Origin: Leishmania martiniquensis
Taxonomy: Eukaryota > Euglenozoa > Kinetoplastea > Trypanosomatida > Trypanosomatidae
Direction of reading: 5' to 3'
Assembly (NCBI RefSeq): GCF_017916325.1
Contig: NC_090151.1
Location: 67,001-131,000 of the forward strand
Length of the DNA stretch: 64,000 nucleotides
The translations under genes and the position numbers were made by a program. Shown piece by piece: positions 1 through 10,953 of this stretch. Below the pieces are notes generated by a model. The model was not told where the DNA came from. It ran no database searches and saw nothing but the letters and a program-made list of their open reading frames with translations. The first letter of the stretch is position 1. Every line of letters begins with the position of its first letter.

Positions 1-804
1 AGGATGGACGCGGCTGTTAGTGCGCGCAGGGTTGCCGTGTCGGTGCATGCGTGTACCCATCCGGCAACGGCATCATTAGGACATGGAGAGAGTGAGCAGG
101 GGCGGAAGTGCCGGATGGGAGGAAAAAAAAAACTGGGGGGTCGTGAAGCAGGTGTGCGCCAGAGATGAAAAAGGCATTCATCTCTGGCACCAAGTGCGAA
201 GCCGCTATCGATGTACTCCGAGCTGGTCGACAGGCGGCAGTGCCAACGGCGCCGTTGACGCCTTCTCATCTGTGTGCGTGGACGCGTCCCAACGGTGGAG
301 CGGGAGGCGTGTGGGGCCCAGAGGGCAGCAGCGAGAGGCGGTTATAGGAGCGAAAGGTCCGGTAGATTCAGTCCCATCAACGGGCACGCGCATTCCTACT
401 CCGGCTCGAGCTCATGTCTCCCTCTCCTCCCCGCTCCGCGTGCCGCCGCTCAGAGGTGGTGTCCACGAAATCTCGAAAAAACAGCGCCTTTACGCTCCCA
501 TTGCCCGATGAACAGAGAGCAAGATAGGCAGATGACTCGGGGGAGGGAGTGTTACCAACGGCCTGCATTCAGCCAGCTCACCACGAACGTGATGCCGCAC
601 CGGTCGGCCCGCTTTTTTTTCATCACGCATGCGCGAAGAGCGTGGCGGGGAAGGAGATGGATGGAGAGCAGCAGAAGCTTCTCGGTCCCACAAACGGCCC
701 CAGCGTTCAACGGAGAGACCACCACCACGACCACCAGCACAACTAGTGCATGGCTTGCCTCCAGAAGCAGGCCAGGCTCTCCTCTTTTGCGCAACCCTTA
801 ATCG
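1..804. other. Left-edge gene-free stretch
   Basis: No open frame here has the codon bias of the neighbouring genes. The short overlapping plus and minus frames are rich in Arg, Ser, Pro and His, as is typical of random frames in GC-rich DNA. The stretch lies downstream of the stop of the minus-strand LAS1-like gene, so part of it is probably that gene's 3'UTR. A short CCACCA/CGACCACC-type tract lies near 718-745. I see no RNA gene or mobile element. Confidence 0.6.
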
Positions 805-1899
805 TTACGATAGACGCCAGCCCACACTGGTGACGATGGGGGCACCAGAGGTCGTGGCAGGCCTCACTGCGGCTTCGCTGGTCTGTGGGGGAGGAGTACA
901 CGACGAGGTGAAGGATGTGGCCGTGTCACTCTCGCCTGTAACTCCGCCCTCTTTGGCGCCTTCGCCGTTGCCGTCCTCATCACTTTCGAGCTCGCGCAAG
1001 AGCGCCTTCATATCGTCTACAGTGACAGACGGCAGTGCTCGAGAAGCTGCTGATGAATTTGTCTCGCAGCGTGATGCCGATGCACTCACCTGTGCCGGCT
1101 GTCGTTGTCGTGCAGTACGGGGTGCGCCGACCGAGGGCGAGGAGGAGCCCTCTTTCTGATGCATGAGATATACTTGCCGCTCTTGCTCCAACCAGTACTG
1201 GGTAAACAAGTACTGCAGCACCAAGCCGCACACCCATCGCAGCTCCGACGTCAGCGGCAGCGCCCCATGAGCCACACGCTGGCGTACCTCCACCGCCTCT
1301 TCAGGGAAGTCGATCTGCGTAGCGCGTTTTCGATACGTGTCGGCGGCGCCGCTCGCGAAAGAGCCCGTCATGATGTGCACCACACGCGAGATGGCAGCGC
1401 CGTAACACATGCGCAGTGGTCCGTCTTGCAGTGCGTTCTCCTCGTCCTGCAGGACCGCATCGAACAGCACCTCCGTCGCCTCCACGTAGGCAGGCAACTC
1501 CCGCTCCTTGCGAACGCGCTGGCGCCACACTTGAATTGTTTCCAAAGCACGCCGCTTCACAGCCGTGGTGGCGGTCATGTCAAACAGCACTCGCTTCACC
1601 TCCGCCCACTCACACCAGTCTTCGCCAAAGACGGTAGAGAAGATAGCAGAAGTGGAGCACGTCGCGGTGGGGAGGGGGGCCTTCGTGCAGTCGGTGCCGT
1701 CCGATTTCGTGGCCGTCTCCTCTGGTGGCGAGGCGCGGATACTTACCACCGCCGTCGCGTCATCTTTGCGCGCTTTCGACTTCGCTGGAGCGTCGAGATC
1801 AGTCAGTTCTTCCAGTCCGCGGCGGATGCGGTGGCCGCAGAACCGCCGCTCTGCCAGCGTCTGGCGGCGCCGCGTCTCGTTCACGTGGGACCTGCGCAT
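805..1899 (-). CDS. LAS1-like pre-rRNA processing HEPN endonuclease
   Basis: The protein has 364 residues from the methionine beginning MRRSHVN. The frame is open further upstream, but that part is low-complexity and UTR-like. Residues 94-245 match the LAS1 family: a W-x2-W-x2-V motif near 95-101, an ALETIQVWRQR helix at 118-128, an ELP...VEATEVLFDAVLQ segment at 134-151, and an LRMCYGAAISRVV helix near 162-174. A following EVRQRVAH segment gives R206-x4-H211, the HEPN nuclease signature. In yeast and animals Las1 works with the kinase Grc3/Nol9 to cut internal transcribed spacer 2 during 60S ribosome maturation in the nucleolus. That role is inferred here from family membership. The C-terminal third (250-364) is Ser/Thr/Glu-rich and probably disordered. 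The family call rests on pattern recognition and could be tested by a profile search. Confidence 0.72.
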   Translation of the reverse strand: MRRSHVNETRRRQTLAERRFCGHRIRRGLEELTDLDAPAKSKARKDDATAVVSIRASPPEETATKSDGTDCTKAPLPTATCSTSAIFSTVFGEDWCEWAEVKRVLFDMTATTAVKRRALETIQVWRQRVRKERELPAYVEATEVLFDAVLQDEENALQDGPLRMCYGAAISRVVHIMTGSFASGAADTYRKRATQIDFPEEAVEVRQRVAHGALPLTSELRWVCGLVLQYLFTQYWLEQERQVYLMHQKEGSSSPSVGAPRTARQRQPAQVSASASRCETNSSAASRALPSVTVDDMKALLRELESDEDGNGEGAKEGGVTGESDTATSFTSSCTPPPQTSEAAVRPATTSGAPIVTSVGWRLS

Positions 1900-3639
1900 A
1901 GTCACTGAGGGAAAGGGAAAGGGGAGGGGGGAAGCAAACGCAGGAGGAGGTGTGAGGAGCTGTGCGCGAACTGAGACGTGCGCATGTGCATAAAAAAAAT
2001 TAACTAAGCCGATCGTGCTTGTGATCCGACGCGCCTTGAGTGCCCAGGCCAGAATGCGGCCCCGCTTCACCCCTGTGGGTCGTCGATGCATCGAAAGAGA
2101 GAAAGAGAGAGAAAGCGGCTGCACGATAAGCAGATGACTGCGTGAACACCATGAGCGCGTCGTCGAGAGAAAAGTTACCCACGCAGCCCCCTCCAATGCC
2201 CCTGGCCTTATTCTTCTTCGCCGGTGAGACGCAGAAGCCTGTCTAGGGCGGCGATGCACACGCACAGGAAGGCGCGCGCGCTTGAACAAGGTCGGCAGTG
2301 CAGCGCGGCACAGCTCCACACGTAGCCTCGTCCCCCTTTGCGGTTCCCCAAACTTATATATGCACGAGTGCTTGAAATGTGTGGGTCCGGCACTCTCTCA
2401 GCGCCCTCCCTGTGCCCCTAGGGTGTCGAACACGCTGTGAGGAACGCAGACACCCGAGTAGAAAGACCGCCGAGCCCTTTGCTGATGCAGTTGTGAGGGG
2501 GCGAGGTTAGTGCTAACAGGAGAGCGATGATATGCGATGACAGACGGCGAAGTCGTACTATGGAGCGCGAATGGAGGTGAGGAAGCTTCAGAGACTGCGA
2601 TAGAGAAGCATGTGTGTGCCTCTCCTCCACCTCCGTCGGCACGGGATAAGCGAAGGGGTGGAGATGCTGCCAGAGAACGCCACCCTCTGAGCACACAGAG
2701 ATGCTACCCTCGATGAAGCGACTGCCCATGCGCACTCACCACCACGCCATTCGCAAACTGCCACAGCCAACTTCCTTCACCACCTCGCTCCGCATCACGA
2801 TGATGGGAACCCGGCGCGCCGCAGACAGAAGACCTCAGAAAAAGCCACTGTAGTCACAGCCATCCCTCTCTGTGCAGGTTACACCACACTCCACCGCCCT
2901 TGCAGCGTGCGTGCCGCTACACAGCTCCACACTTCAACAAGACCGAACGCTTCGGTGTTCCCCAGCACCACAGAAAAGCTCCCCTTCCCGAGCAGCGCGG
3001 TGCGTGGTGATATATGAGGCGCAAAGAGGTACAAAAAAAAGAGGCACACACACACACGCAGAACTCAGCTGAAGGCAACGACATTAAACACCCGATTCGA
3101 TGCAACCGCACTCCCACTACGTCGCCCGCCACACAACGCAGCGCACGTGTCGAGCGCCACGCCGCGCAGCCCCGTCTCCGGAGCGGCACATGCTCCCCGC
3201 ACCAGTGGCCAGAGTGAGGGCCGGGCGGGATGCGCACCAGTGTCACGCCGACACCCCGCCCTCCGTACCGATCGCGCACACGTGGGCACCGTCGCAGTCC
3301 CATGCACGGCCTCGCCACCGACAGGCATAGCCGATACACCGCCCTGCATGCCCTCCGCCCCCCCACCCACTCACCCACCCACCGGCACCCACATCCAGAC
3401 ACACTCTGTAGGAGCTCGGCCCGATTCCCAGCACCAGCGGAGCTGGCATGGCGTGGGCAGGGGAATGGTGAGGCTGCCTGGCCTCCGCAACACACACTCT
3501 CCCGGAGAGAGCGAGGCACTGGGGCCCTGACGGTTCACGCCCCAAGGTGCGTGGTTGCTCCATCATTAAACTGAAATGCCGAGGACGATGATCGGCAACG
3601 CAATGAGTCCACGCGGCATCACCTCCGCTTACCATGCGA
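1900..3639. other. Intergenic region with repeat copy A
   Basis: This lies between the start of the LAS1-like gene and the stop of the first carrier gene. Transcribed leftward, it holds the carrier 3'UTR and the LAS1 5'UTR. At 1910-1955 the plus strand is a purine tract, so the transcript is pyrimidine-rich as expected for a splice acceptor region. Positions about 3101-3473 carry copy A of a dispersed repeat. No gene is supported. Confidence 0.6.
3101..3473 (+). repeat. Dispersed repeat copy A (young, SIDER-like)
   Basis: This block is about 99% identical by eye to 18620-18992 and, inverted, to part of 29225-29663. The differences I see are a CT/CC change, one C in a homopolymer and one G/C change. 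After 3473 the sequence diverges from the other copies, apart from a short GAGAGCGAGGCACT block near 3505-3520. It lies in the presumed 3'UTR of the carrier gene. Leishmania 3'UTRs commonly hold SIDER retroposons, but those are usually much more divergent than this, so the family name is provisional. Confidence 0.75.
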
Positions 3640-4539
3640 TTACGATGCGTTGTGGCCTCCAGGCAGTGTGAAGGGCATAGCTGCCACCGGTGAAGGCGCA
3701 GGGGCCAGGGCACGATTACAGCTGTCAAAGACGGCAAAGATGACCGCGTTCGAAGGAAAGGAGCGCGCGGCTGTGAGACTCCAGCCGCGGTAGAGAGCGC
3801 GGAGGCCCCCTCTCTGATACACCCGCAGCATTGCCTCCCACAAGCCCAACTTACCATATGCGGGGTCCACTTGTATGCATGTTTTGGCCATGTCGGAAGG
3901 ATAGAAGGCGGTCCAGAAGGCAACGCCACTGCATCCACCAGCGAGCATCAGCTTCCACAGCGGCAGGCTCTGCGTCGACGCTCCCTCTGGCGTCATCCAC
4001 GTCTTTAAGGAGTCGTACGTGCCGCACCACGCGATCGAGCCGGGCACCTCGCGGCAGAGCATTGCGAGCCCGCCCTTGTATAGCCCTTTGAGCCCGTGTT
4101 GACGAACAATCTGCTGGGCGCAATCCAGCGAGCCACGGTATTGTCGCTGCCCCATGGTGTCATCTGCCTGCATGCGGCACTTGACCAGTTCGAACGGTGT
4201 CAAGCACACTGCTGCCGCCACGCCACTGCCGCATCCACCCAGCAGAATCTGCGTAAAGGTGGGCCGTTCATCCGCGCCGATCAAGCGCAGCATCCACTTG
4301 TACGACGCAAGCACCCACGCGTGCTCGAAGCTGGAGGCAACAAGGCGCGCTGTCACGCCGCGGTAGAAACCCACAACACCGTCTTGCCGAAAGAGCGTCG
4401 CGATGCAGTCTGTGTAACCGACGTACCGTGTGCCGCCGTACGCCTGTAGCAGGACCTTGACGGTGTCAAAGGGGTGCTCGATTAGCACTCCAGCGAGCCC
4501 GCCAGCGGAGCCAGCGACAAAATCGTTGCACAGGCTCAT
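3640..4539 (-). CDS. Mitochondrial carrier (SLC25), ornithine/carnitine-carrier-like
   Basis: The protein has 299 residues, the normal length of a mitochondrial carrier, with three repeats of two membrane helices. The signature P-x-[D/E]-x2-[K/R] occurs three times: PFDTVK at 23-28, PFELVK at 115-120 and PSDMAK at 214-219. Each is followed by a Gln two to four residues on and a later G-x-Y-[R/K]-G block (FYRG, LYKG, LYRG). REVPG near 163-167 and RSFPSNA near 259-265 are typical of the ornithine/carnitine/basic amino-acid subgroup of the inner mitochondrial membrane. The substrate cannot be fixed from sequence. A second, more divergent carrier lies just upstream in transcription order (8674-9825), so the pair may be an old tandem duplication. 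The start methionine directly precedes the first helix. Confidence 0.9.
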   Translation of the reverse strand: MSLCNDFVAGSAGGLAGVLIEHPFDTVKVLLQAYGGTRYVGYTDCIATLFRQDGVVGFYRGVTARLVASSFEHAWVLASYKWMLRLIGADERPTFTQILLGGCGSGVAAAVCLTPFELVKCRMQADDTMGQRQYRGSLDCAQQIVRQHGLKGLYKGGLAMLCREVPGSIAWCGTYDSLKTWMTPEGASTQSLPLWKLMLAGGCSGVAFWTAFYPSDMAKTCIQVDPAYGKLGLWEAMLRVYQRGGLRALYRGWSLTAARSFPSNAVIFAVFDSCNRALAPAPSPVAAMPFTLPGGHNAS

Positions 4540-6810
4540 CGATCAGGCTTCCCCACACACCCCAAGGAGGGCAAAGAGAAAATGTCAGCAAGGTTGCCAA
4601 CTGGTCAGGGTACAGTGACGGCTACAGGGCAAGCCGCCAGAGGGAGCGGTGGCGGTGATTGTGGCCGGAGCACCGACGGTATCAAAGCCCTAAGAGACCA
4701 GGGGAGCGTGTGCAACCGGCACTCTCTGTCACCGCGTGTGACAAACGAAACGCAACAGTTGATAATCTACAATCTGCGCGCGCACAAGTGCATACGCAGA
4801 GGGTGACGTACAGCTGACGTTGCACAAAGCGTGCGCAAGTGGTGCAGCTGAGGCACTTTCTCCCCACCCACCCACCCTTTTTTCACGCTTCCCGTTTTCT
4901 TTCGCTATCCGTGCTTAATCGATCAGTGTTTCACGAGGCACCGCGTGAAAGATAAAGGGCGCCGGAGAGTGTGGCACGCGCCCAAGGCATCGCAGCGAAG
5001 ACGAAACGGGGAAAAACAAAGCCAAAAGCATTGAGGTCCTCAAGTGAAGCTTTTCTGCGTGGCGCGTATTCACACGTGGGAGAAGTCAGCCAAACTCTGC
5101 ACTGGTCAGAGAGAGAGAGTGGCGGCGTGAGCGATCGCGTGCATACCTACGTGTGTAGTGCGCTGCTGCTCTGAGAAGTGTCGCCGACACGCAGCAGCTG
5201 TGGTGACGGTCATGCTTCACGTGGACCAAAAGAGGAAAGAATGGCAGCATGGCAGCGAAACAAACACCCCAAGAAGCAGCGAGGGAATAAAGCTTAGCAT
5301 TGACGGGAGGCAGCTACTGCAGTCAGACAGGAGACCAGCAGAAAGCGTGCCTTGGGCACGTACGCGCACACTTCGAGCAACCCGCTCGGCAGATGGCTTC
5401 AGCTGTCCGTCGTCGAGCGTACTGGGAGCGCTCTAAGCCGTCGCACAAAGGGCGGTGACGCCGAACACCATCGCCGGGATCACTCGCATCACGAGGGATG
5501 GGATAGCGAAGAAGCATCACCGCCGGAATTGAAAAAAAAATTGCAGTTTTCCTCGCTGCACTCGTGTGCACTGTCCATTTCATGAGGGCAAGCGATGAGA
5601 GGGGGGGTGTGCACTCTTTTTAGAAGGAAGAGAGCGCGGAGCGAGCAGTGAGAGATGACCCGGTGAGACGCGTGGCCCTCGTCGTCTGCGCCCACAGACG
5701 GGTCAAATACTCGGGCAGGTGGGCAAAGCAACGCTGCGTGCGTGCCGCTCTCATCGATAGGCCCTCGAAGAAAGGTCCCCGGCACGTATACGCAGTAGCG
5801 GTTGGGTACGAAGGAAAGGGATGAAGACGGCCACTGGAGAGAAGACGAGGAGGTTGCGGCCACGACAATGGTAGGCCGCCGCTACTTCTTTTAGACAGCT
5901 GGTGTGCACATCTGCGTGTTGGCGGGGGGAGAGAGGAGGGGCGGAGAGGAAAGGCGCGACGTCTACGATGCTGAGTTTCACAGCGCAGAACGGAAAGGGC
6001 CGGCTCAGCAAACTTGAGAGGATTTGAGGCCAAGTGCTTTAAGGTTAGATTCAGGGGCTGAGGCGCAAGTGCCCACGTCGCCTCACGCCTGTGCGTGTAT
6101 TTGCGTTGGCAATACGCTCAACAGCATGGGCTGTTTCACAGCGAGAGGAGGGGGGAAGCGTCGCCTCAACATCTCAGAAGGCATGAAAGTTAATAGAGGG
6201 CGGAGGGGGTTGCTGATAAACCTTTGTTCCACGCACGCACTCGCCCCCTGACGGTATGGAAGCCGCCCACACATTGGCCAGCCCACACACGCACACACAC
6301 ACACGCCACGAGAGTGAGGAAAGGCGCGAGCATTTCCCCGAAAAGACGCGGATTGGAGACGGAAACAAATCAGCAAGTGACTCACATGATGGCGGCCTCC
6401 AGCCGTGCAGCGACACCTTAGAAAAGAATGGACATTGGGGGGAGGGGGGTAGAGAGCGAGGCAAAGAACGGCGACGGCAACAAGAGCAGCCAAGCAGGGG
6501 CGATTCAAAATTATACCACGACGATACGAGAGGCCATCACCAAGACGGCTGCAGAGGCCTGACAGACAGACAAGCGAACACATAGCGGGAAGGGAAAGGT
6601 GGGCGGACTTTTGATGAGGATGCGTGCGCGCGCGCCCCACCCACCTCTCTTACTTAAGGCACATGAGCTCCCCTTGCGCAGAGGCTTCCGGAGCACGCGC
6701 GCAACGGCTTTATAGAGGGATGCAAAGGAGAAGAAAGGGGAGAGGGAAGGGGGGCGACCTGCCGTGTTGGCTCACCGTTTTATTCTCTCGCCGCTCGCAT
6801 GCACCTCTTT

Positions 6811-6830
6811 TATATATATATATATATATA
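6811..6830. repeat. TA dinucleotide microsatellite
   Basis: A perfect run of TA units within a gene-free region. A second AT run lies at 7213-7229. Such runs are common in trypanosomatid intergenic DNA, and there is no evidence that this one acts as a promoter TATA box. Confidence 0.9.
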
Positions 6831-8336
6831 GCGAAGGGAGCGATATGAAGGGCGACCGCAGCCGATGTCACCGAATTGTGTTGCACAGCCATTTGCCTGT
6901 GCCGTCTGCCGAGCGATCAGCACGAGAGTTCCGCATGTGGAAGCTCAATGCCGTTACGTGTTCGGTGGGGGAGCACTCCAATCTGCTTCGACAGTCGCAA
7001 CGCGCTGCCCGTCTATTCTCCCGCGTTGTGCGGAGCGGTGTCGCCTCTCACGCAGAGCTTAATACCGAAAGGCAGGCGCGAACAGATGCACCAACTCATT
7101 CCACAGGGAGGGGTAAGAAGAGAAGGGCGAGAGGCAGCACTGGTGAGGAAATTGAAGCGGAAGGACACCGGCGCAGCCACTGGTGTCCCTCGCCAACTCT
7201 CCACGCACACGCATATATATATATATATTACATTAGCGATACATATATATGTACCTTTACTTACGCAGAAGAGCCACAGCGGTGTGTCTTCAACCGCAGC
7301 AAGGGTGTAGCGTGCGCGAATTAGCGCGCGCGTGTCAGTGCCGGTGCACCACGCACAAAAATAGCGGTTGTCCACCCTCTCTCCACCTCGGCAGGAGCAC
7401 CTCTCCCCGGCAGGAACGCGAACAGGCAAGCATGCCGGCGCGCAGAGAGAGAAAGGGCGCGTACAGCTGGCTTCACTGCTTCGGAGATGCCTACTGGGGA
7501 GGGAGCGAAGGAGAGGGAGAACTCACACCCTTGCGCAACCGCCAGACGTCACCGTCCACATCCAGAGCAGCGATCAGACAGCGCGTCGGGCGGGCCAATC
7601 TTTTCGCCCTCCGGCTCGCCTCTCCCCGTCGCTTTCTCTCTCTGTCCTCACCGTTTGTGGATGGCGTTTATTTGGTGGCGCTCCGCCCAATAGAGATGGA
7701 GGAGGCGAAAGGGTGATGGGAGGCGATGCGCATGCAAGCACATTCGTGGCAGACCCCATGGAGAGCTGAAAAGGGAGAGGGGAAAGAAAAGGCGGCGGCA
7801 GAGAAGACGGTAAGAGCATAAACGAAAAGAGCAACGCAGTTCCGCGCGACGGCGGCTGTGGTGACGTGAACGCCTCGTGGAGAGAGAAAGTGGGGTGGGG
7901 TGGACAGAGGAAAGGTGTGGGATGAGTGTCGGCGAGCTCGAAAACGCATCTGTAGAGCAGAACTGAATGAGAGTGGCTGAGCCACCGCGAGAAAAGGCAA
8001 GAGAAGCGGCGCGGAGACGGGTTGCAGGCACACACACCCACACGCGCACACACGCACACAGGCGAGAAGATATATTGCAGCACGCACAGGAGAGCATACG
8101 AGAAGCGATCTTGGCGCAACTCCAGCAAAAAGTGACTGCATTGCGCGCGCGGGCGGCACAAACGCGCGAGCACGAAGAGGGCCGAGAGGGGGGAAAGAGG
8201 GGCGTGACACGTCACGCTGTCACACTCGCTGCCCCTCCCCACCCCTCTATCCCCTTCTGCTTGAATCGGCGACGGAGAGGCGGACAGGAAAGTGCGATGC
8301 AAAGACAGTCTGAGAGGGTTCAACAAAAAAGCCGTT

Positions 8337-8347
8337 GGGGGGGGGGG
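8337..8347 (+). repeat. Poly-G run
   Basis: Eleven consecutive G residues in an intergenic purine-rich tract. On the transcribed strand this is a C run. Length polymorphism or sequencing error is likely at such a site. Confidence 0.85.
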
Positions 8348-8673
8348 CGGAGAAGACAGCTCAAAGAGAAAAAGAATCGCCTGAGAGAGGGGAGCGGAGG
8401 GGAGGGGCGCCCGCCTGTCGTCGTCGTCGTCTGCGCCACTGCCGGCATAGGAAGAGAGGGAGACAGGGCACAGAAGGGAGGTGGAACACAGTGGAGGCTC
8501 AGAGGAGTCGAAAGGGCAAATGGGAAGAGATTCACGCGGAGATCACGAATGGCTGTGACGACTCTTGGCACAGCAGAGAGGAAATGTGGATGGTGAGGAG
8601 AGAGCGGGGCGCGAGTCAGGCGTGACGGTCGAAGTTGCAACTCGTCCGCGGCAGCCACCGCCACGGTTTGCCC

Positions 8674-9825
8674 TCAGTACGGTCGGGTAATAACCTCCTC
8701 TAGCGGATCGTAGGAGGTGCTCGATGTGGACGCCACGGCACTGTCGTTTGAAAGGACGAGATCCACCCAAGAGAGGTTCCGTAAGGTGCTGCTGCAGTGC
8801 TCGTGGGTAGTGAAGACGATGCTGCTTGACAGAAACGCCCGCACCACCGTGACGCCCCATCCGCAAAACAGCGCTTTCACTCCCCCACTGCGGTACAAGC
8901 TTGCGAGCGTCCTCGTAAAGCCCTGCTGCCGCGCTATTGGGCACACCTGCATCTTTGTCTTGGCCACGTCGGCCGGATACGCGATGCTCCAGTAGCAGCA
9001 CCCACTGACGCCACCGGCTAGCATGGAGTGCCACACCGGTGCAGATTCCCCATCCCGCAGCGGCCCGGCAAACCACTGGGACAGCCACTCTCTGCACTGC
9101 TCGTAGGACACGAAGTATGCCATGTTCCCCAGCACAGCACGCGTCATAGTGCCCATCACTCCGGTGTAGAGACCCCTCACACCGTGCGTCGCAACCAAGT
9201 GACGAGCGAGGCTGCGCACTGTCGCATGGTGACGCATCCAGCGAGGCCGAGCACTGTCCATCTGCATATTACACTTCAGCATTTCGACCGGTGTCAAGAT
9301 GAACGAGACGGCGAGACCGGCGCAGGCAGAGGCTTTCCAGTGCGCCGGCGAGCTCCACACAGACGCATACGGCTGCTGCTGGGGCGGCCCATCATTGCTC
9401 TGATGATGCTGAGAGCGACGAAATCGTGGCTTGCGGTCACACGAGGGCCCCGGCAACTCCTGGCGCTCTTGCTCCTGGCGCCGAAGCTGCTCTTGGTGCA
9501 GAAAGTGCTGGAGAGAGACGTTGTACACCGAGAAGACGACGGCTGCCTCAGCGCCCTGCGCAGCCAGTGGTACGCTCAGGCCTCGGTAGAAGGATCGAAC
9601 ACCGCCGCGCTGGTAGAGTTGCGCGGCGCAGTTCCAATATTTCGCTGGCGCAGGGGCGCTGACGCTCGTCGCGGCCGCGACCAAAGTGAGGTAGTCGCGA
9701 GGGGGCACCCATCTACAGCTCCTGACTTGCATGCGCGTTTTAATGGTGTCAAGCGGGTAGTCCAGGAGAACTCCGGTCATGCCCGCCACGGTGCCCGCAG
9801 TGAGGTGAATGATGGCATCCGCCAT
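8674..9825 (-). CDS. Mitochondrial carrier (SLC25) with a large loop insertion
   Basis: The protein has 383 residues from MADAIIHL. The frame stays open upstream, but that part lacks carrier homology and coding character. Three carrier motifs are present: PLDTIK at 24-29, PVEMLK at 179-184 and PADVAK at 284-289. The carrier blocks FYRG (79-82), LYTG (219-222) and LFCGWG are also seen. The first repeat is lengthened, and residues about 105-160 form a Gln/Arg-rich hydrophilic insertion between the first and second repeats. This explains why it exceeds the usual 300 residues. The Y-P-[AS]-D-[MV]-A-K motif and the MLAGG.SG segment of the third repeat are shared with the carrier at 3640-4539, suggesting tandem paralogues. 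The position is presumed to be the inner mitochondrial membrane and the substrate is unknown. Confidence 0.86.
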   Translation of the reverse strand: MADAIIHLTAGTVAGMTGVLLDYPLDTIKTRMQVRSCRWVPPRDYLTLVAAATSVSAPAPAKYWNCAAQLYQRGGVRSFYRGLSVPLAAQGAEAAVVFSVYNVSLQHFLHQEQLRRQEQERQELPGPSCDRKPRFRRSQHHQSNDGPPQQQPYASVWSSPAHWKASACAGLAVSFILTPVEMLKCNMQMDSARPRWMRHHATVRSLARHLVATHGVRGLYTGVMGTMTRAVLGNMAYFVSYEQCREWLSQWFAGPLRDGESAPVWHSMLAGGVSGCCYWSIAYPADVAKTKMQVCPIARQQGFTRTLASLYRSGGVKALFCGWGVTVVRAFLSSSIVFTTHEHCSSTLRNLSWVDLVLSNDSAVASTSSTSYDPLEEVITRPY

Positions 9826-10296
9826 TGAACGCCGTGAGCGACGCCGCGCCCCGCCTCGCTCTTCTGATGGCTGCGCCGCTTGTCCCTTAGCACTACGGCT
9901 AATGAAATGCAGCGATGTGCGGCAGTCAACCACGCACGCGCGTACAGCGAGGCCTCGCTGTACCCGTGAGCATCGATATTTTAGCCGAAAGGGAAAAGAG
10001 GGAGGGCGAACGCAGCGCGGTCCGTTTTGACCACGAGCGCCGACTCCAAACACACACGAGTACACGCAACTCACTGGAGAGAGGTCCTTCGAGCGCGTAA
10101 CTCTGAGCTGGCACCCAGTCGAGGGCGAGCGGTGGCGCGCGGACAGCTGATGCAGTCCGTGATTGGGCCCTGTCCTAAATCGCACTTGCAGGGAGGAATA
10201 GAGGGCGAGAGAGGAGCCGATGCTCTCCTTCGCAATGCAAAAAAAAAGAGGTAATATCAGCTGTCGTAGGCGCTGCGGTAGCGCAAGAAAAAACTG
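9826..10296. other. Intergenic, upstream of second carrier
   Basis: About 470 bases with no supported gene. The plus strand has short purine tracts near 9985-10010, which would be pyrimidine tracts in the transcript and suit a splice acceptor for the carrier gene. Nothing else is evident. Confidence 0.55.
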
Positions 10297-10649
10297 TTAG
10301 CAGCGCTGGCCAGATATTGCTACGGCCACAGACATGTGCTTATGTACAGAGAAAGAGAGAGAGAGAGGCAGGCATGGAAACGGGGAGGGAGGAAATTCGT
10401 GTGCGTGCGCACGGAAAGGCATTCGATACGGAGAGGGTGCCACGGTAAACAGGAGAATACAGACGTAACAGTGGCAGCGCCCTACGCGTCGCTGCAGCAG
10501 GATCCCTCGGCCCAAGGGGGAAGAAGGCGCTGAGCAACACAGCACACTAGTGCACTCCATCCCCCACACCAACGGGCACACACACACGCACACACACCAA
10601 CTCTCTTGCACAGTCTTACCTGCACAGCAGTTCGTGTCCCGCGCGGCTT

Positions 10650-10953
10650 TGTGCTCGTTCTTTTTGTTTTTGTGCCGTTCGCGTGCGCTGCGATGAATCG
10701 TGGAGGTGAAAAGGCTGACCAGGTCAGATAGGAGTGCCTCGCTGAGCCGCGCGCGCATTCCTTTGCGCCCGCGCTTAGCAGACGACACTGCTGCTGATTG
10801 AATAGATGTGGTCACCTGTGCCTGCCGGTGCGTACGTGGGAGCGAGTCGTGGCACGTGGCCGGGTCATAGCATTCAAGCCTGCAGTCGCTTACGCTTATG
10901 AGGCGCTGCACCACTTCCTTGAGTGTCGTCGCCGTCCCCTTCGCTCCATTCAC
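10650..10953 (-). other. Coding-like second frame, probable continuation of the 10.9-11.3 kb gene
   Basis: This minus-strand frame opens by 10953 and stays open to 10297. From 10953 to about 10710 it uses Leishmania-like codons (AAG, GTG, CAG, CGC, CTC, GAC, TGC) and encodes amphipathic helices such as TLKEVVQRLISVSD and MRARLSEALLSDLVSLF. Further down the frame runs into GT/CA low complexity and looks non-coding. It overlaps the 3' end of the ORF at 10874-11269 in a different frame. The overlapping end of that ORF has poorer codon choice, so this is probably the true C-terminal part, joined by a frameshift, a sequencing error or degeneration. Confidence 0.45.

Larger units (their letters stand above)
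4540..8673. other. 4.1-kb gene-free stretch between carriers
   Basis: No open frame here has convincing protein character. The longest minus-strand frames are rich in Ser, Pro, Leu, Cys and Arg. The plus strand is strongly purine-rich in many places. TA microsatellites occur at 6811-6830 and 7213-7229, CA runs at 6283-6304 and about 8031-8060, and an 11-base G run at 8337-8347. Most of it is probably 3'UTR of the upstream carrier (8674-9825) plus the 5'UTR of the downstream one. A non-coding RNA cannot be excluded. Confidence 0.55.

Noticed and set aside
1105..1908. 267-codon plus-strand frame
   Set aside because: Antisense to the LAS1-like gene and very rich in Arg, His and Leu; a shadow of its third-position GC bias.
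6811..6830. TA run as a TATA promoter
   Set aside because: Trypanosomatid protein genes lack TATA promoters, and this run is a simple microsatellite.
7967..8596. 209-codon plus-strand frame
   Set aside because: Purine-rich shadow (Arg/Glu/Gly) in spacer DNA.
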